A DNA stretch of 64,000 nt, from NCBI GenBank assembly GCA_943371535.1, contig CALRVE020000010.1, forward strand, positions 31,061 to 95,060, written 5' to 3'. The notes below the pieces were generated by a model that did not search any database, was not told where the DNA came from, and worked only from the letters and a program-made list of their open reading frames with translations. Positions 1 to 7,451 of the stretch are shown one piece after another. The position numbers and the translations under genes are program-made. Source of the DNA: UBA1930 sp943371535 (GTDB lineage: Bacteria; Bacteroidota; Bacteroidia; Chitinophagales; Chitinophagaceae). How positions within the stretch are numbered: the stretch's first letter is position 1; each line of letters opens with the position of its first letter.

Positions 1-90
1 ACTTCAACTTTATAACAATATTTAGCTTTTCAGAATAAGGGTTAATACATTTAGATAATTTAGACATAAAAGAAAATCCGTTTTAATCTT

Positions 91-118
91 TCTCATCTGT
101 GTTATCCGTGTTCCAATT
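91..118. repeat. CTGTGTT/CCGTGTT-type short intergenic repeat
   Basis: Just downstream of ilvN the sequence reads CATCTGTGTTATCCGTGTTC, a tandem of two near-identical 9-10 base words. The same words recur at 31918-31977 next to pnp/prmA. The first 120 bases otherwise hold no gene. I recall similar phrases between genes in other Bacteroidota, but that is from memory and was not searched. Confidence 0.5.
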
Positions 119-120
119 TG

Positions 121-762
121 TTACATGCTAAATACTGCTTCCCCTTCATTCAAATATTCGTTTTCAATTACTTCTTCACCGGGTGTTATCGCTTCAAATT
201 CTTTTAGCTTTTCATGAAAACCTTTGCTGTTTTTAATGATTGCTACTCTTGCACTTCTTACAAATTCAATAAGGCCATAGGGTTCTAAAACTTTTACTAA
301 GTTTTCTGTTTCTTCTCTATGTCCTGTTACTTGAAATACGGTATAATCATTTCTAATTACAACTGTATTGGCTCCATGCTGACGTAAGAGTCTTTCCACT
401 TTCACTTCAGATGCAATAATTGCGGTTGGCACTTTGTACAATGCCATTTCCTGCCAAATGATTTCTTCATTGTTGTTGTAATAAGCTTTTAAAACTTCTA
501 CTTGCTTTTCAATTTGGCGGCATAATTTTTTAATTACCTCTTCAGTTTCGTTTACCACAATAGTGAAACGATGTACACTGTCTACTTCGGTTGGTGAAGT
601 ATTTAAACTATCAATATTAATTTTTCGTCGAGAAAAAATAATGGCAATACGATTAAGTAAACCAACCTGATTTTCTGTATAAACTGTTATTGTATATTCT
701 TGATGCCCCCCAGCCCCTAAAGGGGAGTTTTGAAGCTTGTTAACTTGTTGTGAGTGGCTCAT
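121..762 (-). CDS. ilvN: acetolactate synthase small (regulatory) subunit
   Basis: Regulatory subunit of acetohydroxyacid synthase, which makes 2-acetolactate (valine/leucine branch) or 2-aceto-2-hydroxybutyrate (isoleucine branch). It binds the catalytic subunit IlvB in the cytoplasm and confers valine feedback. An ACT domain at about residues 22-95 carries the family signature TENQVGLLNRIAIIFSRRKI; a C-terminal small-subunit domain follows (about 100-185). At 213 aa it is longer than the E. coli paralogs (about 160 aa), partly because of the N-terminus: codons 10-20 (KLQNSPLGAGG) are encoded by a copy of the C4/G4 repeat found elsewhere in this window, so family homology starts only at HQEYTITVY. 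Last visible gene of the minus-strand leu-ilv cluster, 138 bases after ilvB. The start could be questioned, but no in-frame ATG lies between the repeat and the ACT domain. Confidence 0.95.
   Translation of the reverse strand: MSHSQQVNKLQNSPLGAGGHQEYTITVYTENQVGLLNRIAIIFSRRKINIDSLNTSPTEVDSVHRFTIVVNETEEVIKKLCRQIEKQVEVLKAYYNNNEEIIWQEMALYKVPTAIIASEVKVERLLRQHGANTVVIRNDYTVFQVTGHREETENLVKVLEPYGLIEFVRSARVAIIKNSKGFHEKLKEFEAITPGEEVIENEYLNEGEAVFSM
705..731 (-). repeat. C4/G4 palindromic repeat inside the ilvN coding sequence
   Basis: On the minus strand CTCCCCTTTAGGGGCTGGGG closely matches the elements directly upstream of leuB (6795-6813) and dnaJ (60950-60969), in the same orientation relative to the gene. 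Here it is read in frame as codons 10-20 of ilvN. Confidence 0.75.
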
Positions 763-801
763 ATTTTGATTTTAAATGTTCAATTTATATTCTTTAGTTG
801 C

Positions 802-813
802 AGTGTGCGACGC
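802..813. repeat. 12-base repeat AGTGTGCGACGC in the ilvB-ilvN gap
   Basis: AGTGTGCGACGC occurs here and its exact reverse complement GCGTCGCACACT lies in the ilvE-ilvD gap at 4461-4472. The copy here is framed by AGTTGC and GCAACT, so it can fold as a small hairpin. The 138-base gap also holds a C4/G4 repeat directly after the ilvB stop. Confidence 0.5.
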
Positions 814-867
814 AACTGCAGTTTGGTTTTATTCTGGTGTTGATAACAAAAAATATTTTCTCCTTCC

Positions 868-900
868 TTTAGCCCTTCCTTTGGAGGGGTTGGGGAGGCT
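868..900 (-). repeat. C4/G4 repeat directly after the ilvB stop codon
   Basis: Immediately after the ilvB TAA the minus strand reads AGCCTCCCCAACCCCTCCAA followed by AGGAAGGG. This is a diverged member of the repeat family, with the same stop-abutting placement as the copies after leuB and grpE. No U-tract follows, so it does not look like a standard terminator. Confidence 0.55.
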
Positions 901-2667
901 TTAAATTTCTTCTTTACTCAATACAATTTCAGCAACGCCTCTTCCTTGTGGAACCATTGGAAATACATTGTCTTCTTTACCCACTTCAACTTCTAATAAA
1001 TATGCTCCTTGATGATTGAGCATTGTTGATAATGCATTTTTCAAATCTTCACGTTTAGCAATACTGTTTCCTGGAATGTTGTAACCTTTGGCAACTTGCA
1101 CAAAATCTGGACTAGCAATGTCAACAAACGAATAGCGTTTGTCATGAAATAATTGCTGCCATTGCCGAACCATACCTAAGAAATGATTATTGAGAATGAG
1201 AATTTTTACATCAATTTCAGTTTGCATAATGGTACCCAATTCTTGAATCGTCATTTGAATGCCACCATCGCCAATGATGGCTACTACTGTACGTTCAGGA
1301 GCTCCATATTTGGCACCAATAGCAGCAGGTAAAGCAAACCCCATTGTGCCTGCACCACCAGAAGTAATGTTGCTTTTAGATTGATTAAATTTTGCATAAC
1401 GGCATGCCACCATTTGATGCTGACCAACATCGGTTACAATAATTGCATTGCCACCAGTGAGTTCGTTTAATGTATTGATGACTTCGCCCATGGTCATTGA
1501 ATCGGTTGTTGGATGTAATTCTTTGTTGATGCAAACTGTTTCTTCTTTTTGTTTATACTCATTGAAACGCTGCAACCATTGAGGATAACATTTAGTTTCT
1601 AGCAACTCTGTAAGCATGGGTAATGTTTCTTTACAATCGCCCCAAACAGGAACGGTTGTTTGAACATTTTTATCAATTTCAGCAGGGTCAATATCTAAAT
1701 GAATAACCTTTGCCTGCTTTGCATATTTATCTAAACGACCAGTTACACGATCATCAAAACGCATACCAACAGCAATTAAAACATCACATTCATTGGTTAA
1801 GACATTGGGGCCATAATTGCCGTGCATGCCTAACATGCCAACGTTTAAAGGATGCTCAGTTTCTAAAGCACTTAAGCCCAGAATAGTCCAAGCAGCTGGG
1901 ATCCCAGCTTTTTCTATGAAAGCTTTAAACTCTTTTTCTGCCTTACCCAAAATAACCCCTTGCCCAAAAATTACAAATGGTTGTTTGGCTTCGTTAATTA
2001 GTTTAGCTGCTTCTTCTAAATAGGATTTTCTAATAATTGGTTTTGGGCGATAACTACGAATATGTTCACACTTTTTATAGCCAGCATAATCAAATTTTTG
2101 TAACTGAGCGTTTTTGGTAATATCTATCAATACAGGGCCTGGCCTGCCTGTGCCAGCAATATAAAATGCTTTAGCTAAAACAGCTGGAATCTCATTTGCG
2201 TCAGTAACCTGATAATTCCATTTTGTAACAGGTGTTGTAATGTTGATTACATCTACTTCCTGAAAAGCATCGGTACCTAACAAATGAGCAAACACTTGTC
2301 CTGTAATACAAACTACTGGTGTGCTGTCAATCATTGCATCTGCTAATCCTGTAACTAAGTTTGTTGCACCTGGTCCACTTGTAGCAAACGTTACACCAAC
2401 CTTACCACTGCTTCTTGCATAACCTTGAGCTGCATGTATGCCACCTTGTTCATGACGAACAAGAATGTGTTTGAGTTGATCATGATAATCATATAATGCA
2501 TCATAGATTGGCATAATTGCACCACCTGGATAACCAAATACTGTATCTACACCTTCGGCAACTAAAGCTTCAAGGACAGCTTGTGAGCCACTGATGCTCT
2601 CAATCTCTGAAGTGGTGATATTTGTTTTTTGTTCAGGCTTTTCAATAGTTTCAGTCAAAGTACTCAT
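901..2667 (-). CDS. ilvB: acetolactate synthase large (catalytic) subunit
   Basis: Thiamine-diphosphate enzyme that condenses pyruvate with pyruvate or 2-oxobutyrate, the committed step of valine, leucine and isoleucine synthesis. The 588 aa have the normal three-domain layout. The N-terminal PYR domain has GYPGGAIMPIYD and the activating glutamate in RHEQGG (E73). A central FAD-binding domain follows, and the C-terminal PP domain has the Mg/ThDP motif opening with GDGGIQM and closing with LNN. The first 25 or so residues are a poorly conserved extension. It lies 61 bases downstream of ilvD on the same strand and is followed by its regulatory subunit ilvN, as usual for this operon. Transcription is probably set by the leader and attenuator upstream of ilvE. 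Confidence 0.97.
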   Translation of the reverse strand: MSTLTETIEKPEQKTNITTSEIESISGSQAVLEALVAEGVDTVFGYPGGAIMPIYDALYDYHDQLKHILVRHEQGGIHAAQGYARSSGKVGVTFATSGPGATNLVTGLADAMIDSTPVVCITGQVFAHLLGTDAFQEVDVINITTPVTKWNYQVTDANEIPAVLAKAFYIAGTGRPGPVLIDITKNAQLQKFDYAGYKKCEHIRSYRPKPIIRKSYLEEAAKLINEAKQPFVIFGQGVILGKAEKEFKAFIEKAGIPAAWTILGLSALETEHPLNVGMLGMHGNYGPNVLTNECDVLIAVGMRFDDRVTGRLDKYAKQAKVIHLDIDPAEIDKNVQTTVPVWGDCKETLPMLTELLETKCYPQWLQRFNEYKQKEETVCINKELHPTTDSMTMGEVINTLNELTGGNAIIVTDVGQHQMVACRYAKFNQSKSNITSGGAGTMGFALPAAIGAKYGAPERTVVAIIGDGGIQMTIQELGTIMQTEIDVKILILNNHFLGMVRQWQQLFHDKRYSFVDIASPDFVQVAKGYNIPGNSIAKREDLKNALSTMLNHQGAYLLEVEVGKEDNVFPMVPQGRGVAEIVLSKEEI

Positions 2668-2728
2668 AATGATATTTTTAGAGTCTTAAAATATATTTGT
2701 ATTTCTTTCCCTCTTTCGGGTACAGGGG

Positions 2729-4411
2729 TTATTCATCAGTTACGCATCCTTCAGCAGCAGTCTTGACTAGTTTAGCATATTTATAAAGGATACCTCTAGT
2801 AGCTTTTAATGCAGGTTGTTGCCAGATTTTTTTACGTTCTGCAATAGTTTCTTCACTAACCTTTAGGTTGATAGTATTATTCACTGCATCGATTTCTATA
2901 ATGTCATCATCTTCAACTAAACCAATTAAACCGCCATCAAAAGCTTCTGGCGTAATATGACCAACAACAAATCCATGTGTTCCACCACTAAATCTTCCAT
3001 CGGTAATTAATGCCACTGATTTGCCCAAACCTGCACCAATAATAGCACTGGTAGGTTTCAACATTTCAGGCATGCCTGGTGCACCACGTGGACCAATGTA
3101 TCTAATCACTACAACATTGCCAGCATTTACTTTGCCATTTTGTATGCCAGCAATAAGGTCTTTTTCTGCATCAAATACTCTAGCTGTTCCTTCAAACCGT
3201 TCTCCTTCTTTTCCAGAAATTTTTGCAACACTTCCTCCTGTAGCAAGGTTGCCATACAATATTTGTAAATGCCCTGTTGCTTTTAAAGGTGTTTCTAATG
3301 GCAGAATTATTTTTTGTTCATCAAAATTTAAGTCCTTTGCTTCTGAAAGATTTTCTGCTACAGTTTTACCTGTAGCTGTTAAGCAATCCCCATGTAATAA
3401 TCCCTTGCTGTATAAGTATTTCATTACACTTGGAACACCTCCGTGTTTATGCAAATCTTCCATTAAGTATTTCCCACTTGGTTTAAAGTCGGCCAATACT
3501 GGAACTTTATTGCTAATTGATTGGAAGTCGTCTTGCGTCACCTCCACACCAACACTTTTTGCCATTGCTATTAAATGTAATACTGCATTGGTGCTTCCAC
3601 CTAATACCATGATTACTGTAATGGCATTTTCAAATGCTTTACGTGTCATGATATCGCTAGGCTTAATGTCTTTTTCTAATAATAGCTTAATTGCTTTACC
3701 AATAGCTGCACATTCTTTTTGCTTGTCTTCACTTAAAGCAGGGTTGCTGCTAGAGTATGGTAAACTCATGCCCAATGCCTCTATTGCACTAGCCATAGTA
3801 TTGGCTGTGTACATGCCACCACATGCACCTGCACCAGGGCAACTGTGTTGCACAATTCCTTTAAAATCGACTTCACTTAAATTGCCTGCAATTTTTTGTC
3901 CCAATGCTTCAAACGCAGAAACAATATTTAAATCTTCACCTTTATAATGTCCGTGTGCAATGGTTCCACCATATAACATAATCGATGGACGATTCAATCT
4001 GCCCATTGCCATTACTGTTCCAGGCATATTTTTATCGCAACCTGGAATGCCTACAATTGCATCATAATATTGAGCACCTGCATTGGTTTCTATACTATCG
4101 GCAATTACATCTCTGCTTACTAAACTATAACGCATACCATCAGTTCCCATGCTTATTCCATCACTTACGCCAATAGTGTAAAAACGCAATCCCAGCAAGC
4201 CTTCTGTGGCATTGATGCTTGTCTTTACACTGTCGTTCAAATCGTTTAAGTGCATGTTACAAGGATTGCCATCCCAACCCATACTAACAATTCCAACCTG
4301 TGCTTTTTTAAAATCTTCTTCTTTAAAGCCAATGGCATAATACATTGCTTGAGCTGCAGGTTGAGTTACGTCTTGTGTTAATGTTTTTGAGTATTTATTT
4401 AGTTCTGACAT
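2729..4411 (-). CDS. ilvD: dihydroxy-acid dehydratase
   Basis: Iron-sulfur enzyme that dehydrates 2,3-dihydroxy-isovalerate and its isoleucine-pathway homolog to the 2-oxo acids. At 560 aa it is full length for the IlvD/Edd family. The three expected cluster-ligand cysteines are C51 (NPCN), C125 (GCDKNMPG) and C197 (GAGACGG); the lysine in CDKN and the serine in DGRFSGGTHG match the active site. It lies between ilvE and ilvB on the minus strand, and the 87-base gap towards ilvE holds one copy of the GCGTCGCACACT repeat. A long open frame on the opposite strand (3021-3947) is a by-product of codon usage and is not called. Confidence 0.97.
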   Translation of the reverse strand: MSELNKYSKTLTQDVTQPAAQAMYYAIGFKEEDFKKAQVGIVSMGWDGNPCNMHLNDLNDSVKTSINATEGLLGLRFYTIGVSDGISMGTDGMRYSLVSRDVIADSIETNAGAQYYDAIVGIPGCDKNMPGTVMAMGRLNRPSIMLYGGTIAHGHYKGEDLNIVSAFEALGQKIAGNLSEVDFKGIVQHSCPGAGACGGMYTANTMASAIEALGMSLPYSSSNPALSEDKQKECAAIGKAIKLLLEKDIKPSDIMTRKAFENAITVIMVLGGSTNAVLHLIAMAKSVGVEVTQDDFQSISNKVPVLADFKPSGKYLMEDLHKHGGVPSVMKYLYSKGLLHGDCLTATGKTVAENLSEAKDLNFDEQKIILPLETPLKATGHLQILYGNLATGGSVAKISGKEGERFEGTARVFDAEKDLIAGIQNGKVNAGNVVVIRYIGPRGAPGMPEMLKPTSAIIGAGLGKSVALITDGRFSGGTHGFVVGHITPEAFDGGLIGLVEDDDIIEIDAVNNTINLKVSEETIAERKKIWQQPALKATRGILYKYAKLVKTAAEGCVTDE

Positions 4412-4460
4412 TGTTATTTTTTTATGTACTTAGCTTTTGAATTTCTATTGAGCTGTAGTG

Positions 4461-4472
4461 GCGTCGCACACT
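4461..4472. repeat. 12-base repeat GCGTCGCACACT in the ilvE-ilvD gap
   Basis: Exact reverse complement of the 12-mer at 802-813 in the ilvB-ilvN gap of the same operon. It is noticeably more GC-rich than its surroundings. Confidence 0.5.
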
Positions 4473-4498
4473 TCAAGGGTTTGTTCTTTACTAGCCAA

Positions 4499-5386
4499 TT
4501 ATGCTTTCTCTAAAACAAACTGTTGCTCTAAAACTTTTGCTTTATATGCTTTTTGAATAATAGCACTTAAACTATCTTCCCAATCTTTTTTAAACAATAC
4601 ATTATCTAGCGATTCTAGTGCAACAACTTCAGCTGCTGTGCCACAGAAGAATCCTGCATCAGCACCTCTCATTTCATTTGGTGTAAATAACTTTTCTACA
4701 ACAGGAATATTTAGTTCTTTACATATTTCTATTACTGTAGCTCTGGTAATGCCTGGTAAAATATTACCCTTTGGAGGAGTATATACAACACCCTCTTTTT
4801 CATAAAAAATATTGGCTCCTGAACTTTCTGCAACAAAGCCTTGGCTGTCTAAAACCAATGCTTCATCAAAGCCATTGTCTTTTGCTTCTTGACAAGCTAG
4901 AATAGAGTTAACATAATGTCCACTTACTTTAGCATCTACATGAAAAGCATTAGAATTTGGACGACAATAAGATGATGTTGCAATACGCATTTTATTGCTC
5001 ATATAGCCATTTGTCCATTCCCATGCTTCAATGGCTAAATAGCTTTCTTTGCCTTTAGATAAAGCCATATTGGGTGAACACAGTACAATTGGACGAACAT
5101 AGGCATCGGTAAAGCCATTGCGTTTCAATACTTCATAGGTCAACTCAATGAGTTGATCTGTTGTGTAGTTGAAAGGAATTTTCATTACGTTAGCAGAATG
5201 AATTAATCTGTCGTAATGCTCTTTTGCTTTAAAAATTTTTGTACTCCCATTAATGGGGTAAGATCGAATTCCTTCAAATACTGCATAGCCATAGTGCAGG
5301 CTTTGACTGTACAAATCAGTTTTGGCTTCAGTTGCTTTTAAAAACTGACCATTGAAATAAATAATTGTGTTCTGGTTGTAGTACAT
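4499..5386 (-). CDS. ilvE: branched-chain amino acid aminotransferase (class IV)
   Basis: PLP enzyme for the last step of Val, Leu and Ile synthesis, transferring the amino group of glutamate to the branched 2-oxo acids. It is a short (295 aa) fold-IV transaminase. The PLP lysine is K153 in VDAKVSG; the N-terminal SLHYGYAVFEGIRSY and the C-terminal GNILPGITRATVIEICKEL are typical of branched-chain rather than D-amino-acid transaminases. It is the first gene behind the attenuator: the terminator hairpin at 5420-5444 sits 34 bases upstream of its ATG, so ilvE-ilvD-ilvB-ilvN expression should depend on antitermination. Confidence 0.95.
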   Translation of the reverse strand: MYYNQNTIIYFNGQFLKATEAKTDLYSQSLHYGYAVFEGIRSYPINGSTKIFKAKEHYDRLIHSANVMKIPFNYTTDQLIELTYEVLKRNGFTDAYVRPIVLCSPNMALSKGKESYLAIEAWEWTNGYMSNKMRIATSSYCRPNSNAFHVDAKVSGHYVNSILACQEAKDNGFDEALVLDSQGFVAESSGANIFYEKEGVVYTPPKGNILPGITRATVIEICKELNIPVVEKLFTPNEMRGADAGFFCGTAAEVVALESLDNVLFKKDWEDSLSAIIQKAYKAKVLEQQFVLEKA

Positions 5387-5419
5387 TTTTTATAGTTTAA
5401 TCATTGACAGGTAATAAAA

Positions 5420-5444
5420 AACCCGCCTCTTATAGAGGCGGGTT
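5420..5444 (-). terminator. ilv attenuator: intrinsic terminator upstream of ilvE
   Basis: On the minus strand AACCCGCCTCT and AGAGGCGGGTT form a perfect 11-bp stem with a 3-base loop, followed directly by TTTTATTACC. It lies after the Ile/Val-rich leader peptide and before ilvE rather than at an operon end, which is the arrangement of a transcription attenuator. I could not identify a convincing antiterminator by eye. The best alternative pairing is GGTGGTTGT (the Val codons of the leader) with ACAACC-C-GCC at the start of the terminator (9 pairs including one G-U, one bulge). Confidence 0.88.
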
Positions 5445-5470
5445 GTATGTTTAATTCGTTTGTATTTACA

Positions 5471-5572
5471 TCAACTAACACCTACATGCGAAGCAGGAAC
5501 AATAATGACAACCACCACAATAATTATTGCGTTGATAATTGTAGTTGCACTATGTATTTTGCTTTGTAGCAT
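5471..5572 (-). CDS. ilv leader peptide (33 aa, Ile/Val-rich)
   Basis: An ATG-initiated 33-codon frame ends in TGA 26 bases before the ilvE attenuator stem. Residues 16-25 are IIIVVVVIIV, an uninterrupted run of ten Ile/Val codons, and two more Ile precede it (TTII). That composition is the hallmark of leader peptides in which ribosome stalling for scarce charged tRNA-Ile or tRNA-Val decides whether the following terminator forms. A promoter match (5588-5618) predicts a transcript starting only about 10 bases upstream of the ATG. The peptide itself probably has no function. It is too short for routine gene calling. The composition is seen directly; the stalling mechanism is inferred by analogy with enterobacterial ilv leaders. 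Confidence 0.85.
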   Translation of the reverse strand: MLQSKIHSATTIINAIIIVVVVIIVPASHVGVS

Positions 5573-5587
5573 AAGATGTTTGTTGAA

Positions 5588-5618
5588 CGAATGTAACGCC
5601 GCCTCTTGAAATAACAAA
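5588..5618 (-). promoter_or_regulatory. promoter of the ilv leader and ilvE-D-B-N operon
   Basis: Minus strand: TTTG (5618-5615), 19-base spacer, TACATTCG (5595-5588). The Bacteroidota housekeeping consensus is TTTG-N19-TAnnTTTG, so this has one mismatch (TTCG for TTTG). TATCTTCG variants with the same change lie upstream of yajQ and L31. Start of transcription is expected about 10 bases before the leader ATG. Confidence 0.65.
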
Positions 5619-5624
5619 GAACTT

Positions 5625-5677
5625 TATCCCCTATCCCCTAAAGGGGGACTAATTACACCCCTTTAGGGGATGGGGGC
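5625..5677. repeat. inverted pair of C4/G4 repeats between leuB and the ilv promoter
   Basis: ATCCCCTATCCCCTAAAGGG at the left and CCCCTTTAGGGGATGGGGGC at the right are near-perfect reverse complements, so the whole 53 bases can fold into one long hairpin with arms of about 20. The right copy directly abuts the leuB stop codon. It could end or weaken leu transcription before the ilv promoter, although no U-tract follows. Confidence 0.7.
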
Positions 5678-6793
5678 TTAAATTATAGTCGACTTCCTCA
5701 ACTCAATATTTTGTGCATGCACTATACCAGGAATGTTATTGCTTACATAATCTGCAATTAAATCGCCAATAGTACTGGTAAAATAAAAGTTGATTGGGTC
5801 TATATCTTTAGAAACAAATTTGTGTTCGAGTGTCCAAGCAACAGCCTCACGAACCAAGGCTGCTTCTTCATTTAATTTTAAGTGTTCTAATAACAAAGCT
5901 GATGACAAAATAGAACCAATTGGATTGGCAATATCTTTGCCTGCTGCTTGAGGATAAGAACCATGAATAGGCTCGAACAAGGCTGCACCTTTGCCAACAG
6001 ATGCACTTGGTAACAATCCAAGAGAACCAGCTAATACACTGGCTTCATCGCTGATAATATCGCCAAACATATTTTCTGTAAGAATTACATCGAACTGTTT
6101 TGGATTGAGGATAATTTGCATAGAAGCATTATCCACAAACATATAATCCACAGTAACATCTGGATACTGTTTGGCAATTTCCTGAACTACTTTACGCCAC
6201 AAACGTGATGTTTCTAATACATTGGCTTTATCAACCAAGGTTAATTTCTTTCTTCTGAATTGTGCAGTTTGAAAAGCCAAATGTGTAACACGATTAATTT
6301 CTTCAATGCTGTAAGTGCATTCATCTAATGCTACAGTACCTGCTTCGTTTAATTCTTTCTTGCCAAAATAAATTCCACCTGTAAGCTCTCTGAAAATTAC
6401 AAAATCTACATTCTCTAATAGTTTAGATTTAAGTGGAGATAAATGGTGTAATGAACTATAAGTTGTAACAGGACGGATGTTGGCAAACAGCTGTAATGAT
6501 TTCCTGATTTTTAATAAGCCTTGTTCAGGACGAACTTTTGCAGTTGGATCATTGTCGTATTTAGGATGACCAATTGCACCAAATAAAACAGCATCACTGT
6601 TTAAGCAAGATTCAATGGTTTCATCGGGTAATGGATTGCCAGTTTTATCAATAGCAATAGCACCCATTAATTGATAATCATAGGTAAATTCATGATTGAA
6701 TCTTTTAGCAACGGCATTCAATACTTTTACAGATTGTGCAGTTACTTCTGGACCAATACCATCGCCTTCTATTACGGTAATTTTTTTGTTCAT
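5678..6793 (-). CDS. leuB: 3-isopropylmalate dehydrogenase
   Basis: NAD-dependent oxidative decarboxylation of 3-isopropylmalate to 2-oxoisocaproate, third step of leucine synthesis. The 371 aa have the isocitrate/isopropylmalate dehydrogenase signature NMFGDIISDEASVLAGSLGL and, near the C-terminus, EPIHGSYPQAAGKDIANPIG, which binds NAD. The N-terminus VIEGDGIGPEV is standard. It follows leuD by 35 bases. The ATG is directly preceded by a C4/G4 repeat (6795-6813) and the stop is directly followed by another, so both gene ends touch repeat copies. Last gene of the leu half of the cluster. Confidence 0.96.
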   Translation of the reverse strand: MNKKITVIEGDGIGPEVTAQSVKVLNAVAKRFNHEFTYDYQLMGAIAIDKTGNPLPDETIESCLNSDAVLFGAIGHPKYDNDPTAKVRPEQGLLKIRKSLQLFANIRPVTTYSSLHHLSPLKSKLLENVDFVIFRELTGGIYFGKKELNEAGTVALDECTYSIEEINRVTHLAFQTAQFRRKKLTLVDKANVLETSRLWRKVVQEIAKQYPDVTVDYMFVDNASMQIILNPKQFDVILTENMFGDIISDEASVLAGSLGLLPSASVGKGAALFEPIHGSYPQAAGKDIANPIGSILSSALLLEHLKLNEEAALVREAVAWTLEHKFVSKDIDPINFYFTSTIGDLIADYVSNNIPGIVHAQNIELRKSTII

Positions 6794-6794
6794 A

Positions 6795-6813
6795 CCCCTA
6801 ACCCCTAAAGGGG
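6795..6813 (-). repeat. C4/G4 repeat directly upstream of the leuB start
   Basis: Minus strand CCCCTTTAGGGGTTAGGGGT runs straight into the leuB ATG. Compare CCCCTTTAGGGGATAGGGGC before the dnaJ ATG at 60970: the same element, orientation and distance. Confidence 0.75.
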
Positions 6814-6828
6814 AATTATTATGTTTTG

Positions 6829-7428
6829 TTATAAAATATGTTGTTGTTCGTATGCTTCAATTTCTGGCTTTATGTTTAACAAATAATCAATATCATCAAA
6901 GCCATTTAATAAGCAAGTCTTTTTATAATTATTAATGTCAAATGTTGCTGTTGCTCCAGTTTCGTTTAACGTGATAGACTGTTGTTCAAGATTCACTGTT
7001 AATTCTGTTGATGGATTTTTTTCAACTGCTTCAAAGATTTTATGTAGAAATTCATCACTCACCACTACTGGTAATAGAAAATTATTTAAAGCATTGTTTT
7101 TAAAAATGTCTGCAAAGAAGCTGCTTACAACTACATCGAATCCAGCATCTTTAATAGCCCAAGCTGCATGTTCACGACTAGAACCACAGCCAAAGTTTTT
7201 ACCTGCAACTAAAATTTTTCCTGAATAGATTGGATTATTTAAAATAAAATCTTTTTTAGGGGTTGCTTCGTTATCATTCTCATAACGCCAATCACGAAAT
7301 AAGTTTTTGCCAAATCCATCTCTGCTTGTAGCTTTTAAAAAACGTGCAGGAATAATTTGATCGGTATCAACATTTTCGTTGTGTAGAGGAACTACTGAAC
7401 TAACAACTATGTTTAAACTTTTTGACAT
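6829..7428 (-). CDS. leuD: 3-isopropylmalate dehydratase small subunit
   Basis: Small (swivel-domain) subunit of isopropylmalate isomerase; with LeuC it converts 2- to 3-isopropylmalate. The 199 aa match the family length. Seen: NENVDTDQIIPARFLK near the N-terminus (substrate-recognition loop) and GKNFGCGSSREHAAWAI in the middle, both diagnostic of LeuD. Placed between leuC (23 bases upstream) and leuB (35 bases downstream) on the minus strand, the usual order. Confidence 0.96.
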   Translation of the reverse strand: MSKSLNIVVSSVVPLHNENVDTDQIIPARFLKATSRDGFGKNLFRDWRYENDNEATPKKDFILNNPIYSGKILVAGKNFGCGSSREHAAWAIKDAGFDVVVSSFFADIFKNNALNNFLLPVVVSDEFLHKIFEAVEKNPSTELTVNLEQQSITLNETGATATFDINNYKKTCLLNGFDDIDYLLNIKPEIEAYEQQHIL

Positions 7429-7451
7429 TCTTAATTTCTAATTTTTAATTC

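Noticed and set aside
3021..3947. 308-codon open frame opposite ilvD
   Set aside because: Sequence is the mirror of a clear IlvD; no homology, promoter or start context. Long antisense frames are expected from the codon usage.
5598..5609. AAGAGGCGG upstream of the ilv leader (minus strand), complementary to the first arm of the ilvE attenuator, as an antiterminator element
   Set aside because: It lies inside the spacer of the predicted promoter and so would not be part of the leader transcript. Only leu read-through RNA would carry it.
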